DNA of 25,439 nucleotides, taken from positions 13,872 to 39,310 of the forward strand of contig NW_003109600.1 of NCBI RefSeq assembly GCF_000003605.2, given 5' to 3'. Under the pieces are notes generated by a model, which made no database searches, had not been told where the DNA came from, and saw nothing but the letters and a program-made list of their open reading frames with translations. Below, piece after piece: positions 1-9,154 of this stretch (position 1 is the first letter of the stretch; the number at the start of each line of letters is the position of its first letter). The position numbers were made by a program, and so were the translations under genes. The stretch is from Saccoglossus kowalevskii (Eukaryota; Hemichordata; Enteropneusta; Harrimaniidae).

Positions 1-1549
1 TTACACACACATCTGTCCAGTTTTTAGATTACAAATACATCTGTCTAGTTTTGAGATTGCGCATATATCTGTCCAGTTTTGAGATTACACATACATCTTT
101 CTAGTTTTGCGATTACACATACATCTGTCCAGTTTTTAGATTACACATACATATATCCAGTTTTGAGATTACACATACGTTTGCCCAGTTTTGAAATTAC
201 ACATACATCTGTCTAGTTTTGAGATTACACATACATCTGTCCAGTTTTTAGATTACAAATACATCTGTCTAGTTTTGAGATTGCACATATATCTGCCCAG
301 TTTTCAGATTACACATACATCTGTCTAGTTTTGCGATTACACATACATCTGTCCAGTTTTTAGATTACACATACATATGTACAGTTTTTAGATTACACAT
401 TCATCTGTCTAGTTTTGAGATTACACATACATCTGTCCAGTTTTTAGATTACAAATAGATCGTCTAGATTTGAGATTACACATACATTTGCCTAGTTTTG
501 AGATTACTCATATATCTGTCCAGTTTTGAGATTACACATATATCTGTCCAGTTTTGAGATTACACATACATCTGTCTAGTTTTGAGATTACACATACATC
601 TGTCCAGTTTTGAGATTACACATATATCTGTCCAGTTTTGAGATTACACATATATCTGTCCAGTTTTGAGATTACACATACATTTGCCTAGTTTTGAGAT
701 TACACATATATCTGTCCAGTTTTGCGATTTCACATATATCTGTCCAATTTTGAGATTACACATACATCTGTCTAGTTTTTAGATTACACATATATCTGTC
801 CAGTTTTGAGATTACACATACATCTTTCCAGTTTTGAGATTACACATACATCTTTCCAGTTTTGACATTACACGTATATCTGTGCAGTTTTTGGATTACA
901 CATAGAGCTGTCCAGTTTTGAGATTACACATACATCTGTCCAGTTTTGAGATTACACATATATCTGTCCAGTTTTGAGATTACACATACATCTGTCTAGT
1001 TTTGAGATTACACATACATCTGTCCAGTTTTTAGATTACAAATATATCTGTCTAGTTTTGAGATTACACATACATTTGCCCAGTTTTGAGATTACACATA
1101 TATCTGTCTAGTTTTGGGATTACACATACATCTGTCCAGTTTTTAGATTACAAATACATCTGTCTAGTTTTGGGATTGCACATATATCTGTCCAGTTTTG
1201 AGATTACACATATATCTGTCCAGTTTTGAGATTACACATATATCTGTCCAGTTTTGAGATTACACATACATCTGTCTAGTTTTGAGATTACACATACATC
1301 TGACCAGTTTTGAGATTACACATATATCTGTCCAGTTTTGAGATTAGACATACATCTGTCTAGTTTTTAGATTACACATATATCTGTCCAGTTTTGAGAT
1401 TACGCATACATCTTTCCAGTTTTGACATTACACGTATATCTGTCCAATTTTGAGATTACATATAGAGCTGTCCAGTTTCGAGATTACACATACATCTGTC
1501 CGGTTTTGAGATTACACATATATCCGTTCAGATTTGAAATTATACATAC
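1..1549. repeat. 28-bp minisatellite array with higher-order structure
   Basis: About 55 tandem copies of a 28-bp unit fill this stretch. The unit contains AGTTTTGAGATTACACATA followed by a variable ACATCTGTC or TATCTGTC part. Units differ mainly at CCAG versus CTAG and at ACATAC versus ACATAT. The array is cut by the window's left edge, so its true length is unknown. It decays at about 1540-1549. Variant units recur at exact multiples of 28: the unusual CATAGAGCTG and TTTGACATTACACG units near 841-940 recur at 1401-1500, an offset of 560 bp or 20 units. That indicates a higher-order repeat formed by block duplication. No open reading frame runs through it. Confidence 0.97.
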
Positions 1550-1885
1550 GGTTTTGCAACAAGTTTTATTTACCAAGCATTTTTTTTAATTTACGAAACA
1601 AAGTTATTAAACACACACCAACGTTCTCACATCAAAACACAATTCTAATTTCTCAAAAAATTTAAATTTCCGTAAAGGAACTCTCACAGTATAAAACGCT
1701 TGAAATCTCACACCAGAAATACAATTCTAACTTCGCACAACGGAATTTTAATTTACTACCTCACAACTTTGATTTCATTAAAAAATGTGAATAAACAAGT
1801 TTGTTGGTTTCAAAATTGCCGCCATTCTATTTGTTGTTATCGGCTGTAGATACCAATGGATTTCTGCAGCATGGGGACTCGCTTT
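1550..1885. other. AT-rich intergenic stretch, no gene seen
   Basis: This segment joins the minisatellite to a more GC-rich patch. I see no convincing coding frame, RNA gene or repeat. A GCCGCCATT motif near 1818-1826 resembles a YY1-type site read on the minus strand, but it stands alone. Confidence 0.5.
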
Positions 1886-2212
1886 CTAGATTCGTCTTTT
1901 TTCAGTGTTCAATGAAGCGGGAAGCTGTGAATATCGAGTAACGGCCGGGACGATCATCGCGACAGTGTCTGAAACATACAATGTCAACAGCCGGGTGCGT
2001 TGTTCATATAGTAGTTTGCAAATCGTTTCAAGGAATTCTCCGTCGAAAATCTGAAGCACCATCAATCGACTCGATCCCGGCCGTCTGACATTTGCTATTT
2101 TCACACGGCAGCATTCTATTGGAGCCGAACTACTGCTCCTCCCACCGATTAACAAGAGATTATCTGCATTGCGTTTACGCGGTCTGGCCGAACGATAGCC
2201 CAGATCTGCCAC
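1886..2212 (-). CDS. Unassigned 108-codon open frame in a GC-rich island
   Basis: An open frame runs on the minus strand from an ATG at 2210-2212 to a TAG at 1886-1888. It sits in a patch visibly richer in GC than its flanks. The predicted product is basic at the N-terminus (RSARPRKRN), with a more hydrophobic middle (LQIFDGEFLETICKLL). I do not recognise any domain. No TATA, splice site or polyadenylation signal clearly belongs to it. The opposite strand is also partly open at 2092-2283, so openness may only reflect base composition. It could be a real small gene, a 5' exon, or chance. Confidence 0.18.
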   Translation of the reverse strand: MADLGYRSARPRKRNADNLLLIGGRSSSSAPIECCRVKIANVRRPGSSRLMVLQIFDGEFLETICKLLYEQRTRLLTLYVSDTVAMIVPAVTRYSQLPASLNTEKRRI

Positions 2213-2275
2213 GGCTCAATTCAGTTCGAGCAGAGCCGAACGGAACAGTTCCTTCAAATAATAAGTGTAAAAAAC

Positions 2276-2338
2276 ATGACTGAAAACGATTTTGATGTCG
2301 TGCTTGTGTTGTTTCTTAACATGGCACAATGCTGTTGA
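2276..2338 (+). pseudogene. 20-codon ORF resembling the N-terminal Eh1-like motif of the two homeobox proteins
   Basis: ATG at 2276 opens a 20-codon frame ending in TGA at 2336-2338. Residues 4-18 read NDFDVVLVLFLNMAQ. The matching segment of homeobox gene 2 is NDYEIAMILARNMAQ, and gene 1 has NDFEVAMLLAQNR. The aligned DNA shares the 12-nt block AACATGGCACAA with gene 2. The F-x-V-x-x-V-L core fits an Eh1-like motif. No homeodomain exon follows before the LINE fragment at 3831-3090, so if the similarity is real this is a relic or 5' fragment of a third paralogue. The match is short and chance cannot be excluded. Confidence 0.3.
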
Positions 2339-2879
2339 GCTGGAAGACAAAAACAAGAAATGGTCACGAGTGGAGGTAGAAAAGACAATGCACTGGTGTT
2401 ATGGTTTAGGTGTTGGTATCTCGAATAAACAAGAAACACGGCAGCTAAAATATGTTACACCCTATTCGCTTAAAGCGTGGTGGTTGTCGCGCTGCGCATG
2501 TGCGACATTTGTGTTGATAAACATTGATTTTTCTATAATCCATTGCGCTCTTCAAGGTTGAACATGGACTCGACTTGCACTGACTACCGCCAGTGACTCC
2601 TTCGATACTTTCCAATCACCTGAAAAGTACTTATAGTCTATTAATTAAACCTTGGGAACGTCTCAGTTTGTACTCGTTGATTTGCGCAACAGTCAAAGTC
2701 GCCATCGTCGAAAACCAGAATACTATTGCGAATTATAATACCAGTAGTTTATTATACGGTTTTAATAAAGCGGATAATTTTTATTACTTTTATTTCATGT
2801 TAGACTTATTTATCTTGTTTTGTTTTTGTTTTTTTTTAATTTCGTCGCTTGGTATTCCATTCATTTTAATGCACATCAG

Positions 2880-3003
2880 CTATGTGCGATATGGACTGAC
2901 TATACTGTATCTGACCAACCGCTTTCCATACATAGCTGCAGTCGTAAGCGATCACCCATGGTGACGACTCCCAGTCAAACCAGCTCGCCATCAGTCAAAG
3001 AAG
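2880..3003 (+). other. Candidate internal exon (41 codons + 1 nt), function unknown
   Basis: A long pyrimidine-rich tract (about 2810-2870) ends in CACATCAG at 2879. The next 124 nt stay open in one frame and end at AAG before GTACGA at 3004. The translation carries a basic, serine/proline-rich stretch (SRKRSPMVTTPSQTSSPS) and is more GC-rich than its flanks. The exit phase is 1, the same as exon 1 of both homeobox genes. I recognise no domain. A start at the ATG at 2958 (sequence context CCCATGG) is an alternative to the splice acceptor. No partner exon can be identified in the window. Confidence 0.25.
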
Positions 3004-3089
3004 GTACGATTTTCAGGTCAATCCTTTTCTCCCTGGAGCTCTGAACAACATTCCCAATACCATTACTTTCTACAACAACTTGCATGATC

Positions 3090-3831
3090 AATAATAATAA
3101 TAATAATAACTTTATTACGCACCTTGACCATCTGTGGGTTTAGTAAGGTAAAAAATGATTACAAAAGACAAATAAAATAAGACACACTTAAAATACACTG
3201 AAATTCAACAAAACAAAAAATTAAAATTAAAAAATCTCTGAAATATTAATTAAACAGCAGCAGGGTTCTCTCAGACCACAGTTACATATTTAACTTTAGA
3301 AAATTTTATTTTTTAAATAATATGATAAAGCCATATTATTTCCCGTTATTTTTACGAAGCTTTTCATTCTGGACAACTCATTAATTTTTATTTTAAAATA
3401 CTTCAAGACATGTTTTCTCTCTGCTTAATAGAAATTGCAATCTAAGATGAAATGCATTTCATCTTCAATTTGATCTGTTTTGCAAGTTCTTTCATTTTCT
3501 GGGGTTTTTGGTTTACTCTTTTTTCCCAATTCATTTTCAATTCAATTTCTGACCCTTACATTAGAATGGGCGTAAGTAACCAAGTGACCAGATAATTTTA
3601 AACACAATGAAGTTGAAATCATGTTATGACTCAGTATAGTTTGTCTAATGGCAAATAATGTCTTCATAGCTTTGTTTTTTAGCATACAATGGTTTGTTTT
3701 AAATTTTCCATTCGCAGTGAATATCATACTTAAATAACAAAACTCCTTGACCGGTGTTGTTTTTACCATCTATAATAAAAGTTTGTTTTTTCAGTACTCT
3801 GTTACTTGAGTTAAATATCATCACTTTGGTG
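3090..3831 (-). mobile_element. Decayed, 5'-truncated LINE (CR1/L2-like) 3' end
   Basis: On the minus strand, 3831-3760 encodes KVMIFN, a typical block preceding the end of the RT domain. After a frameshift, 3769-3542 encodes VKEFCYLSMIF and a following ALFAIRQ-like segment (TLFAIRQ), typical of the C-terminal RT and thumb region of non-LTR elements. The same frame continues through a TGA at 3542-3544 to the C-terminal motif IEDEMHFILDC near 3437-3484 and a TAA at 3425-3427. It ends in a short 3' UTR with AATAAAG and an (ATT)n tail at 3109-3090. A 3' trinucleotide tail is usual for CR1/L2-type elements. At least two in-frame stops and one frameshift mean it is dead. Clade assignment is from memory of these motifs. 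Confidence 0.85.
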
Positions 3832-5090
3832 AAATGCTGATATATAAATTGAAATAAATGATGAAAAAATAAATATTTTTTTTGTAATTTTTAAATATGC
3901 ATATTTTGCTCTTTAAAATACCAAAATCCAACACAAATTTAAGCAAAAATCAAAGTTTCCTTTGTTTTCATAAGCACAGACTGTGCTTCGGGTGTAAAGC
4001 ATTCCTGGTATATAAAATATGAAAGATATTTTAAATCCAAATTAGTTTTCAAAGAGTTCAAACCGCCTAGATTCAAATCTTTTTTTCCTATTTTATAAGG
4101 GCATTTATCAAGTGAGTACTCCACAGCTTTGCTTTTATTTAGTCGTTTTTTTTTTGGCTTTAGGAACTATTAATATTGTTCGATTTGCATATAAAAATCC
4201 TTTTAAATTATTGGAACAGAGCATGTTCTATTTTTACCAAAAAACAAAGTTATTATGTTTCTAGACACACAACAGACTCGAAACAATAGAAACCGTCCGA
4301 TCCGAACGACCTGCGTTCTTGAAAATCAAGTCTTATCGCCCTTGCGTTTCCGAGCAAAAAAACGTTGAGGCCAAAAACGATCGATTTTCGCCCAATCTTC
4401 TATGAATTTTTCATAATATAGCTAATTCAGTCAAGCGGTTAGATGGGGTATTTAATAGAGACGCCCAGAGAACCAAAATTTGGGACGTGAATCGCTCCGG
4501 CAACGAAAAATCGGCGAAAATAGCCAAGGGGGTGAGGGACTGCATTACAAAAACATATTTTATATATAGGGTATATAATTATAACAAGTTTCACATTACT
4601 TAATAACATACATACATTGTTTCCTGAAAATACACTCAGTAAATATTATTTTCAGCCACGGATACTATGTTTAGTAACCGTGTTTCAGCAGAGTGAATCA
4701 CTGGCAAATTATCGAGAATAACATTTTTGAAATGAATTGAGAAAACTCTCAAACGCAAGTTATTTTATCACTCTACAGATAAATATATTAGTGGAAGTGA
4801 CTGAAATTACTTTCTCATGAACGTACCACAGCTATTCACAAGCCACACATCTTTTAATAGAGCGTTTTCGCCATAATATTGATGATGCCAGAGTCAGAGA
4901 CCATTTGTTATGCGCAGTAGCTTCAGTGACGTCATCCATGTGATATACTCTTGTAATATCCACTCGGTGCCGTGTTTCACAACTTGTTTATTTATCTACG
5001 TATAGGATGATTTTTTTTGAAAATTAATAGTATTTATTGATTTGCAGCCCCCAAGTGACTGTGGCGTAACAGCAGTAAGATGTGATAGTT
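3832..5090. other. Intergenic DNA without recognised genes
   Basis: The segment is AT-rich apart from about 4280-4560, which has a different composition and contains related words on both strands (CGATTTTCGCC near 4381 and GGCGAAAATAGCC near 4513), as in a decayed dispersed repeat. A perfect cAMP-response-element palindrome TGACGTCA lies at 4927-4934 without other promoter signs. The open frame at 3939-4124 (-) has no recognisable motif and is not connected to the LINE frame. Confidence 0.5.
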
Positions 5091-5350
5091 CGACCTCAAG
5101 CGAGGACATACATTGGTCGATATTCTGAATTTACTGTATTATATCGACCTCAAGAGACGCCAATAACTGTATAACGATCTCAAGCGAGTCCAATAACTAT
5201 ATATCGGCCATAAGAGAAGCCAATAAATGTATATTGATTAAATAATCGTAGAGTATTGTCCGTACGCTATTCATCTGCATTAGCATTGATGTCAAACATT
5301 GATACTCTTCGACAAACTATAGAGGGCGCTCCAGTGTATATGTTCGCCTG
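5091..5350 (+). repeat. Diverged dispersed repeat, copy 1, with internal 30-bp units
   Basis: The stretch contains short direct repeats starting at 5145, 5175 and 5205 (30-bp spacing) with cores like CTCAAGCGAGTCCAATAACT. Next come a TTAAATAATCG segment, TGTCAAACA, and then CTATAGAGGGCGCTC near 5318 and GTGTATATGTTCGCC near 5335. The same series of words occurs in the same order at 9495-9735 and 11395-11625. It therefore seems to be an older copy of the left part of the repeat annotated at 9155 and 11051. About 2 kb, including the 92-bp satellite, separates it from the next matching part at 7329. Confidence 0.75.
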
Positions 5351-5534
5351 GGTGGCAGGACTCCAGAAGGAGTACCTACACTTTATGTAATTTTTTTTTT
5401 AAATTATGCTAATTTATTCATGACGTTGCGGTTTCTGTGCTCATGAATATTCATTAATTTGTGGATCAATACATTTTAAAAGGGGCGATATATTATTTTT
5501 TGGGGGAAGAGTTAGAAAGGGGAATTAGCCATCC

Positions 5535-6620
5535 TTACTTATTTTGGTGTAGACAGCTCTCGTTTAATTATTTTACACCATTACAAGTTGTTAAATTGAG
5601 AGAATAAATGTATGGACAAATATTTTAGACTTATTTTGGTGTAGACAGTTCTCGTTTAATTATTTTATATCATTACAAGTTATTAAATTGAGAGAATAAG
5701 TGTGCGGACAAATATTTTAGACTTATTTTGGTGTAGACAGCTCTCGTTTGATTAATTCCCACAATTACAAGTTGTTAAATTGAGAGAATAAGTGTGCGGA
5801 CAAATATTTTAGACTTATTTTTGTGTAGATAGCTCTCGTCTGATTAATTCCCACAATTACAAGTTGTTAAATTGAGAGAATAAATGTGCGGACAAATATT
5901 TTAGACTTATTTTGGTGTAGACAGCTCTCGTTTAATTATTTTACACTATTACAAGTTGTTAAATTGAGAGAATAAATGTGCGGACAAATATTTTAGACTT
6001 ATTTATGCTGTAGACAGCTCTCGTTTAATTATTTTACACCATTACAAGTTGTTAAATTGAGAGAATAAGTGTGCGGACAAATATTTTAGACTTATTTTGG
6101 TGTAGACAGCTCTCGTTTAATTATTTTACACCATTACAAGTTGTTAAATTGAGAGAATAAATGTATGGACTAATATTTGAGACTTATTTTGGTGTAAACA
6201 ACTCGCGTTTGATTAATTCCCGCAATTACAAGTTGTTAAATTGAGAGACTAAATGTGTGCACAAATATTTTAGACTTATTTTGGTGTAGAAAAGTCACAT
6301 TTAATTTACTTCCACAAATTACAAATTGTTAAATTGAGAGAATAAATGTATGGACAAGTATTTGAAACTTATTTTGGTGTAGACAACTCTCATTTGATTA
6401 ATTCCAACAATTACAAGTTCTTAAATTGACAGAATGAATGTATGGACAAATATTGACCAATATATTTGTGAGTAAATACCTGTTGTTTAATTAATTCCCA
6501 CTTCTACAAGGTTGTTAAATTGAGAGAATAAATGTATGGACAAATATTTGATACTTATTTAGATGTAAGAACTCGTGTTTGACCAACTTCCACCAATGCA
6601 AGTTGTTAAAATAATGAAAT
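5535..6620. repeat. 92-bp tandem satellite, about 12 copies
   Basis: The word ATTTTGGTGTAG recurs at 5541, 5633, 5725, 5817, 5909, 6001, 6094, 6186, 6278 and 6371, a spacing of 92 (occasionally 93) bp. Each unit also holds ACAAGTTGTTAAATTGAGAG and GGACAAATATTTTAGAC. Central copies are nearly identical, and the last two (about 6450-6620) are strongly diverged. The unit length is not a multiple of three and no frame is open across units. Two sub-variants alternate, one with TTTAATTATTTTACACC and one with TTTGATTAATTCCCACA. Confidence 0.96.
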
Positions 6621-7328
6621 AAATATACTGGTATCATTGGATATTTGATTTAATTGTGAAACTTTCTAACAAAATGTTAACTGCTGGCTTCGAACCCTCA
6701 ATCAACAATTCCGCAGACACAGTATAAATTCCACAACACCACAGAAGATATTCGTCTGTTGCCTGAATTGTTTTCGTAATATAGGGAACGCCATCGACGC
6801 TTTAACAAAACTTACCTTGACTTGGGTCTTGTTTATTTCTTGTCACAATCTGGAAACTGTTGAACAAATTGCGCGTCGTCCAGTTTAAGACGTAAGTTAT
6901 TTTTTTATTTACTCATTCAGTTTTGTTTTGTGAGATTAATTATTTTTTCGCGACGTTCTTTGTTCACTTGTTTACCGTTTGAGAGATTTCAGTTTATTAG
7001 ATTTACGTGATATGCAACCACTTCCCCGTTTTATTGTGATTTTGAGAGTGTTTAATGATGTCTTCCTCACCCGTCACGCCATGACCCAGTTTCAACCACA
7101 CGGCCATTTCGCAACACAGTTCTGTTAAATTGTTAAGCTAGGATTTATTACCGTTATTATCATTATATTGTCACATGATTTGTTTCGTCTTATGTGTAAT
7201 GTCTTGGGTATCTTTATTGTAATTTGTATATACCAATTCGTATATACCGAGGAAACGACCCCGATTGAAGGTCATGTATTTTGTGACGTCACCAATTCGT
7301 GTGTAGGTACGGCTTCTAGATCCGTGCC
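6621..7328. other. Intergenic DNA between satellite and repeat copy A
   Basis: No convincing gene is seen. An open frame over 7168-7377 has only a weak start and no recognised domain. A CRE palindrome TGACGTCA occurs at 7284-7291. A tRNA T-loop-like word near 6685 does not fold into a T-arm. Confidence 0.45.
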
Positions 7329-7807
7329 CGAAAAGCTGTTGATTCGTGATATATTTCACTCTACAAATATTTACTGAAATACTGGGTTTTCGAATCAAAT
7401 AATCGAATCAATTATTAACTAAATGGCCATCAACAACGTGATTGATAATCATTAACAAGAATTACCCAAATCTATCAAATTAAATTAGCCCCTTTCTAAT
7501 TACGTTATTCAACAGATTAAACATTATAATGTTTTAATTTGTTAGGTCGAAACGTTACTGTGGTTGGTTCGTTATTTTGTAATAAAATTCAATAAAATGT
7601 AACACAAATGAACGTTCTTCATCGGCAAAAATGCACCATATGAAACAAATACTGTAAACAAATATTTAAACAATTATTTATATTTTTATTCAGAATATTA
7701 AATTTTACATTTCTATTTCCTCGTATACAAAGTTGTCATGTCGACACTATGGTGTATAGCGTGATAGCGCAGACAAAATCCAACTACCAGTCATACTTCG
7801 ATTATAC

Positions 7808-8035
7808 ATGGCGGAAAATGTACAAATGAAAATTATACAAAATATGCCGCCAAAGTCCGAGTTCAAGACTTGCGGACCGAAACGACCACACACCGGATTT
7901 GTTTGTTGTATTGTGCAGCCCGGAAAAGCAATTATTGTGTGTTACTTAAAAGATTTCATTTCAGTTGTTGTTTTGTTACTGCATCAACTTTGTCGTGTGA
8001 CATATTACGTCAGCGCCTTACCACACGCAACGTAA
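7808..8035 (+). other. Short repeat-borne ORF, copy A (uncertain coding)
   Basis: ATG at 7808 starts a frame beginning MAENVQMKIIQNMPPKSEFK, with a later hydrophobic stretch. The first 50 or so codons are essentially identical in all three repeat copies (also 10281 and 11975). In this copy the frame reads into the 505-bp insertion and stops there, so its C-terminus is not ancestral. Because the DNA itself is nearly identical, conservation cannot be taken as proof of selection on protein. I recognise no domain. Confidence 0.2.
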
Positions 8036-8523
8036 TATTACCGTAATTGGTATAGTACAGGTGTGATGGTTCAAATACCAAAATGGCAACAGTAACAGAA
8101 AGACTTCCCTGGCGGCGATGATAACATACGAACACAGAGCCAACAGATGAGGTTTCAACAGGTACTGGTATTATTATACTCTGCAAACATCAAGTACAAT
8201 AACGCGGTAAAACTCCACTACTCCAATAACTAGATACTTAAACTCCAATGCAATTCAACGAGATCTCCGGTCTGAACTCAGTGCTGAACAACTCCCCTAT
8301 ATATACCCCCACTGTCTATAAATAGACCATTACATCAGCATACATAATGAGTCTGGAACTTACTACAAATTTCGAGAATGTTCCATTACCTTCTATTGCC
8401 TCCTACAGTGTTCTATTACCTAGTCAACCATTTTCTAAAAAATATAGAATATTCCACCCAGACACAGTACGGTTCTAGAACATTCTCAGTGACACGGAAG
8501 TGGTAAATAAGTCGTATGCGACA
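8019..8523 (-). mobile_element. 505-bp insertion with 5-bp target duplication; candidate solo LTR
   Basis: Copies B and C read straight through this point (CAGCGTCTATTATGG), while copy A has 505 extra bases flanked by CGCCT at 8014-8018 and 8524-8528. Read on the minus strand, the insert begins TGTCGCATACG, has heat-shock-element-like triplets (8473-8485, 8447-8454, 8371-8383) and then a TATATATA box at 8306-8299. Its far end reads GTGTGGTA. A 5-bp duplication, a TG start, a promoter in the middle and this length fit a solo LTR. The far end is TA rather than the usual CA, and no internal retroelement sequence remains. It could instead be another kind of element. Confidence 0.7.
8297..8485 (-). 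promoter_or_regulatory. Heat-shock-type promoter motifs inside the insertion
   Basis: Two perfect three-unit heat shock elements, TTCTAGAACATTC (8473-8485) and TTCGAGAATGTTC (8371-8383), flank a two-unit GAATATTC (8447-8454). All lie upstream, on the minus strand, of TATATATA at 8306-8299 and of a second TATA-like word at 8324-8317. An initiator-like TTCAG follows about 20 nt beyond the first TATA. HSF binding is inferred from the motif alone. Confidence 0.55.
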
Positions 8524-9038
8524 CGCCTATAATGGTGATACCGGAGTTAGTTTGGTAGATAATAAGAAATAAGACAATAAACCACAATACGAATAAGAGA
8601 AGTGATACGCACTTCCTTACAATAGCCGCAGTCACGTACGCGGGGGATTGACTATCAAGACATCAATTGGCAAGTAATACCATTCAACAAAGACTTCAGA
8701 TTTGGTGAAAATAGTTTGAGAATATGTAGTATCAAAAATAACGAGATACTTTTGTTTTCGGAAATTGTTTTCTTATACAGCTTTGAAGATCAGAGATCAA
8801 TTCTCACGACAGATAAATATTACAATGTCTATCATAATCTGGTATGTTTCATATTTCAGTTGAAATATATCCATATTTTTGTCTCTTCCCAAGACAATTG
8901 CATATACAATTTTACAAATAATTTGCTTGAACAAAACAATTACCGCTCATAATCAATTACATTAATAGTATTGTTCATAGAATTCCAGATGGACAGAGCA
9001 ATTCTCTGAGAAACGGGAAGTGTGTGGAATAGTCATCA

Positions 9039-9071
9039 CAGGGACGTTGGTGCCTTTAAATAACGTCCCTG
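9039..9071. other. Small 10-bp hairpin
   Basis: CAGGGACGTT at 9039-9048 is the exact reverse complement of AACGTCCCTG at 9062-9071, with a 13-nt loop. It lies in the non-repeated gap between repeat copies A and B. No poly-T terminator or RNA gene is attached, so its role is unknown. Confidence 0.5.
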
Positions 9072-9154
9072 TCTGTCTCGTTACGTAACATAAGTTTGCT
9101 AAATTATGGTGAACATATCCATGGTTTTAATTTATTTTTAAAATGGCAATGTGC

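Larger units (their letters stand above)
7329..8992 (+). repeat. Long repeat, copy A (interrupted by a 505-bp insertion)
   Basis: From CGAAAAGCTG onward this copy matches the segments at 9797-10890 (copy B) and 11693-12702 (copy C) at high identity. It includes CTAAATGGCCATCAACAACG, the short ORF beginning ATGGCGGAAAATG at 7808, and the TTGGCAAGTAATACCATTC block. Relative to B and C it lacks about 40 bp around 8654 and carries an insertion at 8019-8523. Its left part (5091-5350) is displaced by about 2 kb. The right end (about 8890-8992) is shared with copy C but not copy B. No terminal inverted repeats or transposase were found, so the element class is unknown. Confidence 0.9.

Noticed and set aside
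1..1549. CRISPR-like appearance of regular short repeats
   Set aside because: Units are directly adjacent without unique spacers, in a eukaryotic context; it is a minisatellite.
1790..1830. Frame reading QVCWFQNCR, resembling homeodomain helix 3
   Set aside because: Only an 11-nt match (TGGTTTCAAAA), one residue short, with no acceptor site and no similarity on either side; probably chance in AT-rich DNA.
2593..2964. 123-codon frame with a hydrophobic, phenylalanine-rich centre
   Set aside because: The hydrophobic part is simply translated T-rich DNA that looks like a polypyrimidine tract; no start context or domain supports it.
6680..6702. CTTCGAACCC word resembling a tRNA T-loop / B box
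   Set aside because: The flanking bases do not form the five-pair T-stem, and no anticodon or acceptor arm is present.
4927..7291. Two perfect CRE palindromes TGACGTCA (4927-4934 and 7284-7291)
   Set aside because: Neither is near a recognisable promoter or gene; two such sites in 25 kb do not establish regulation.
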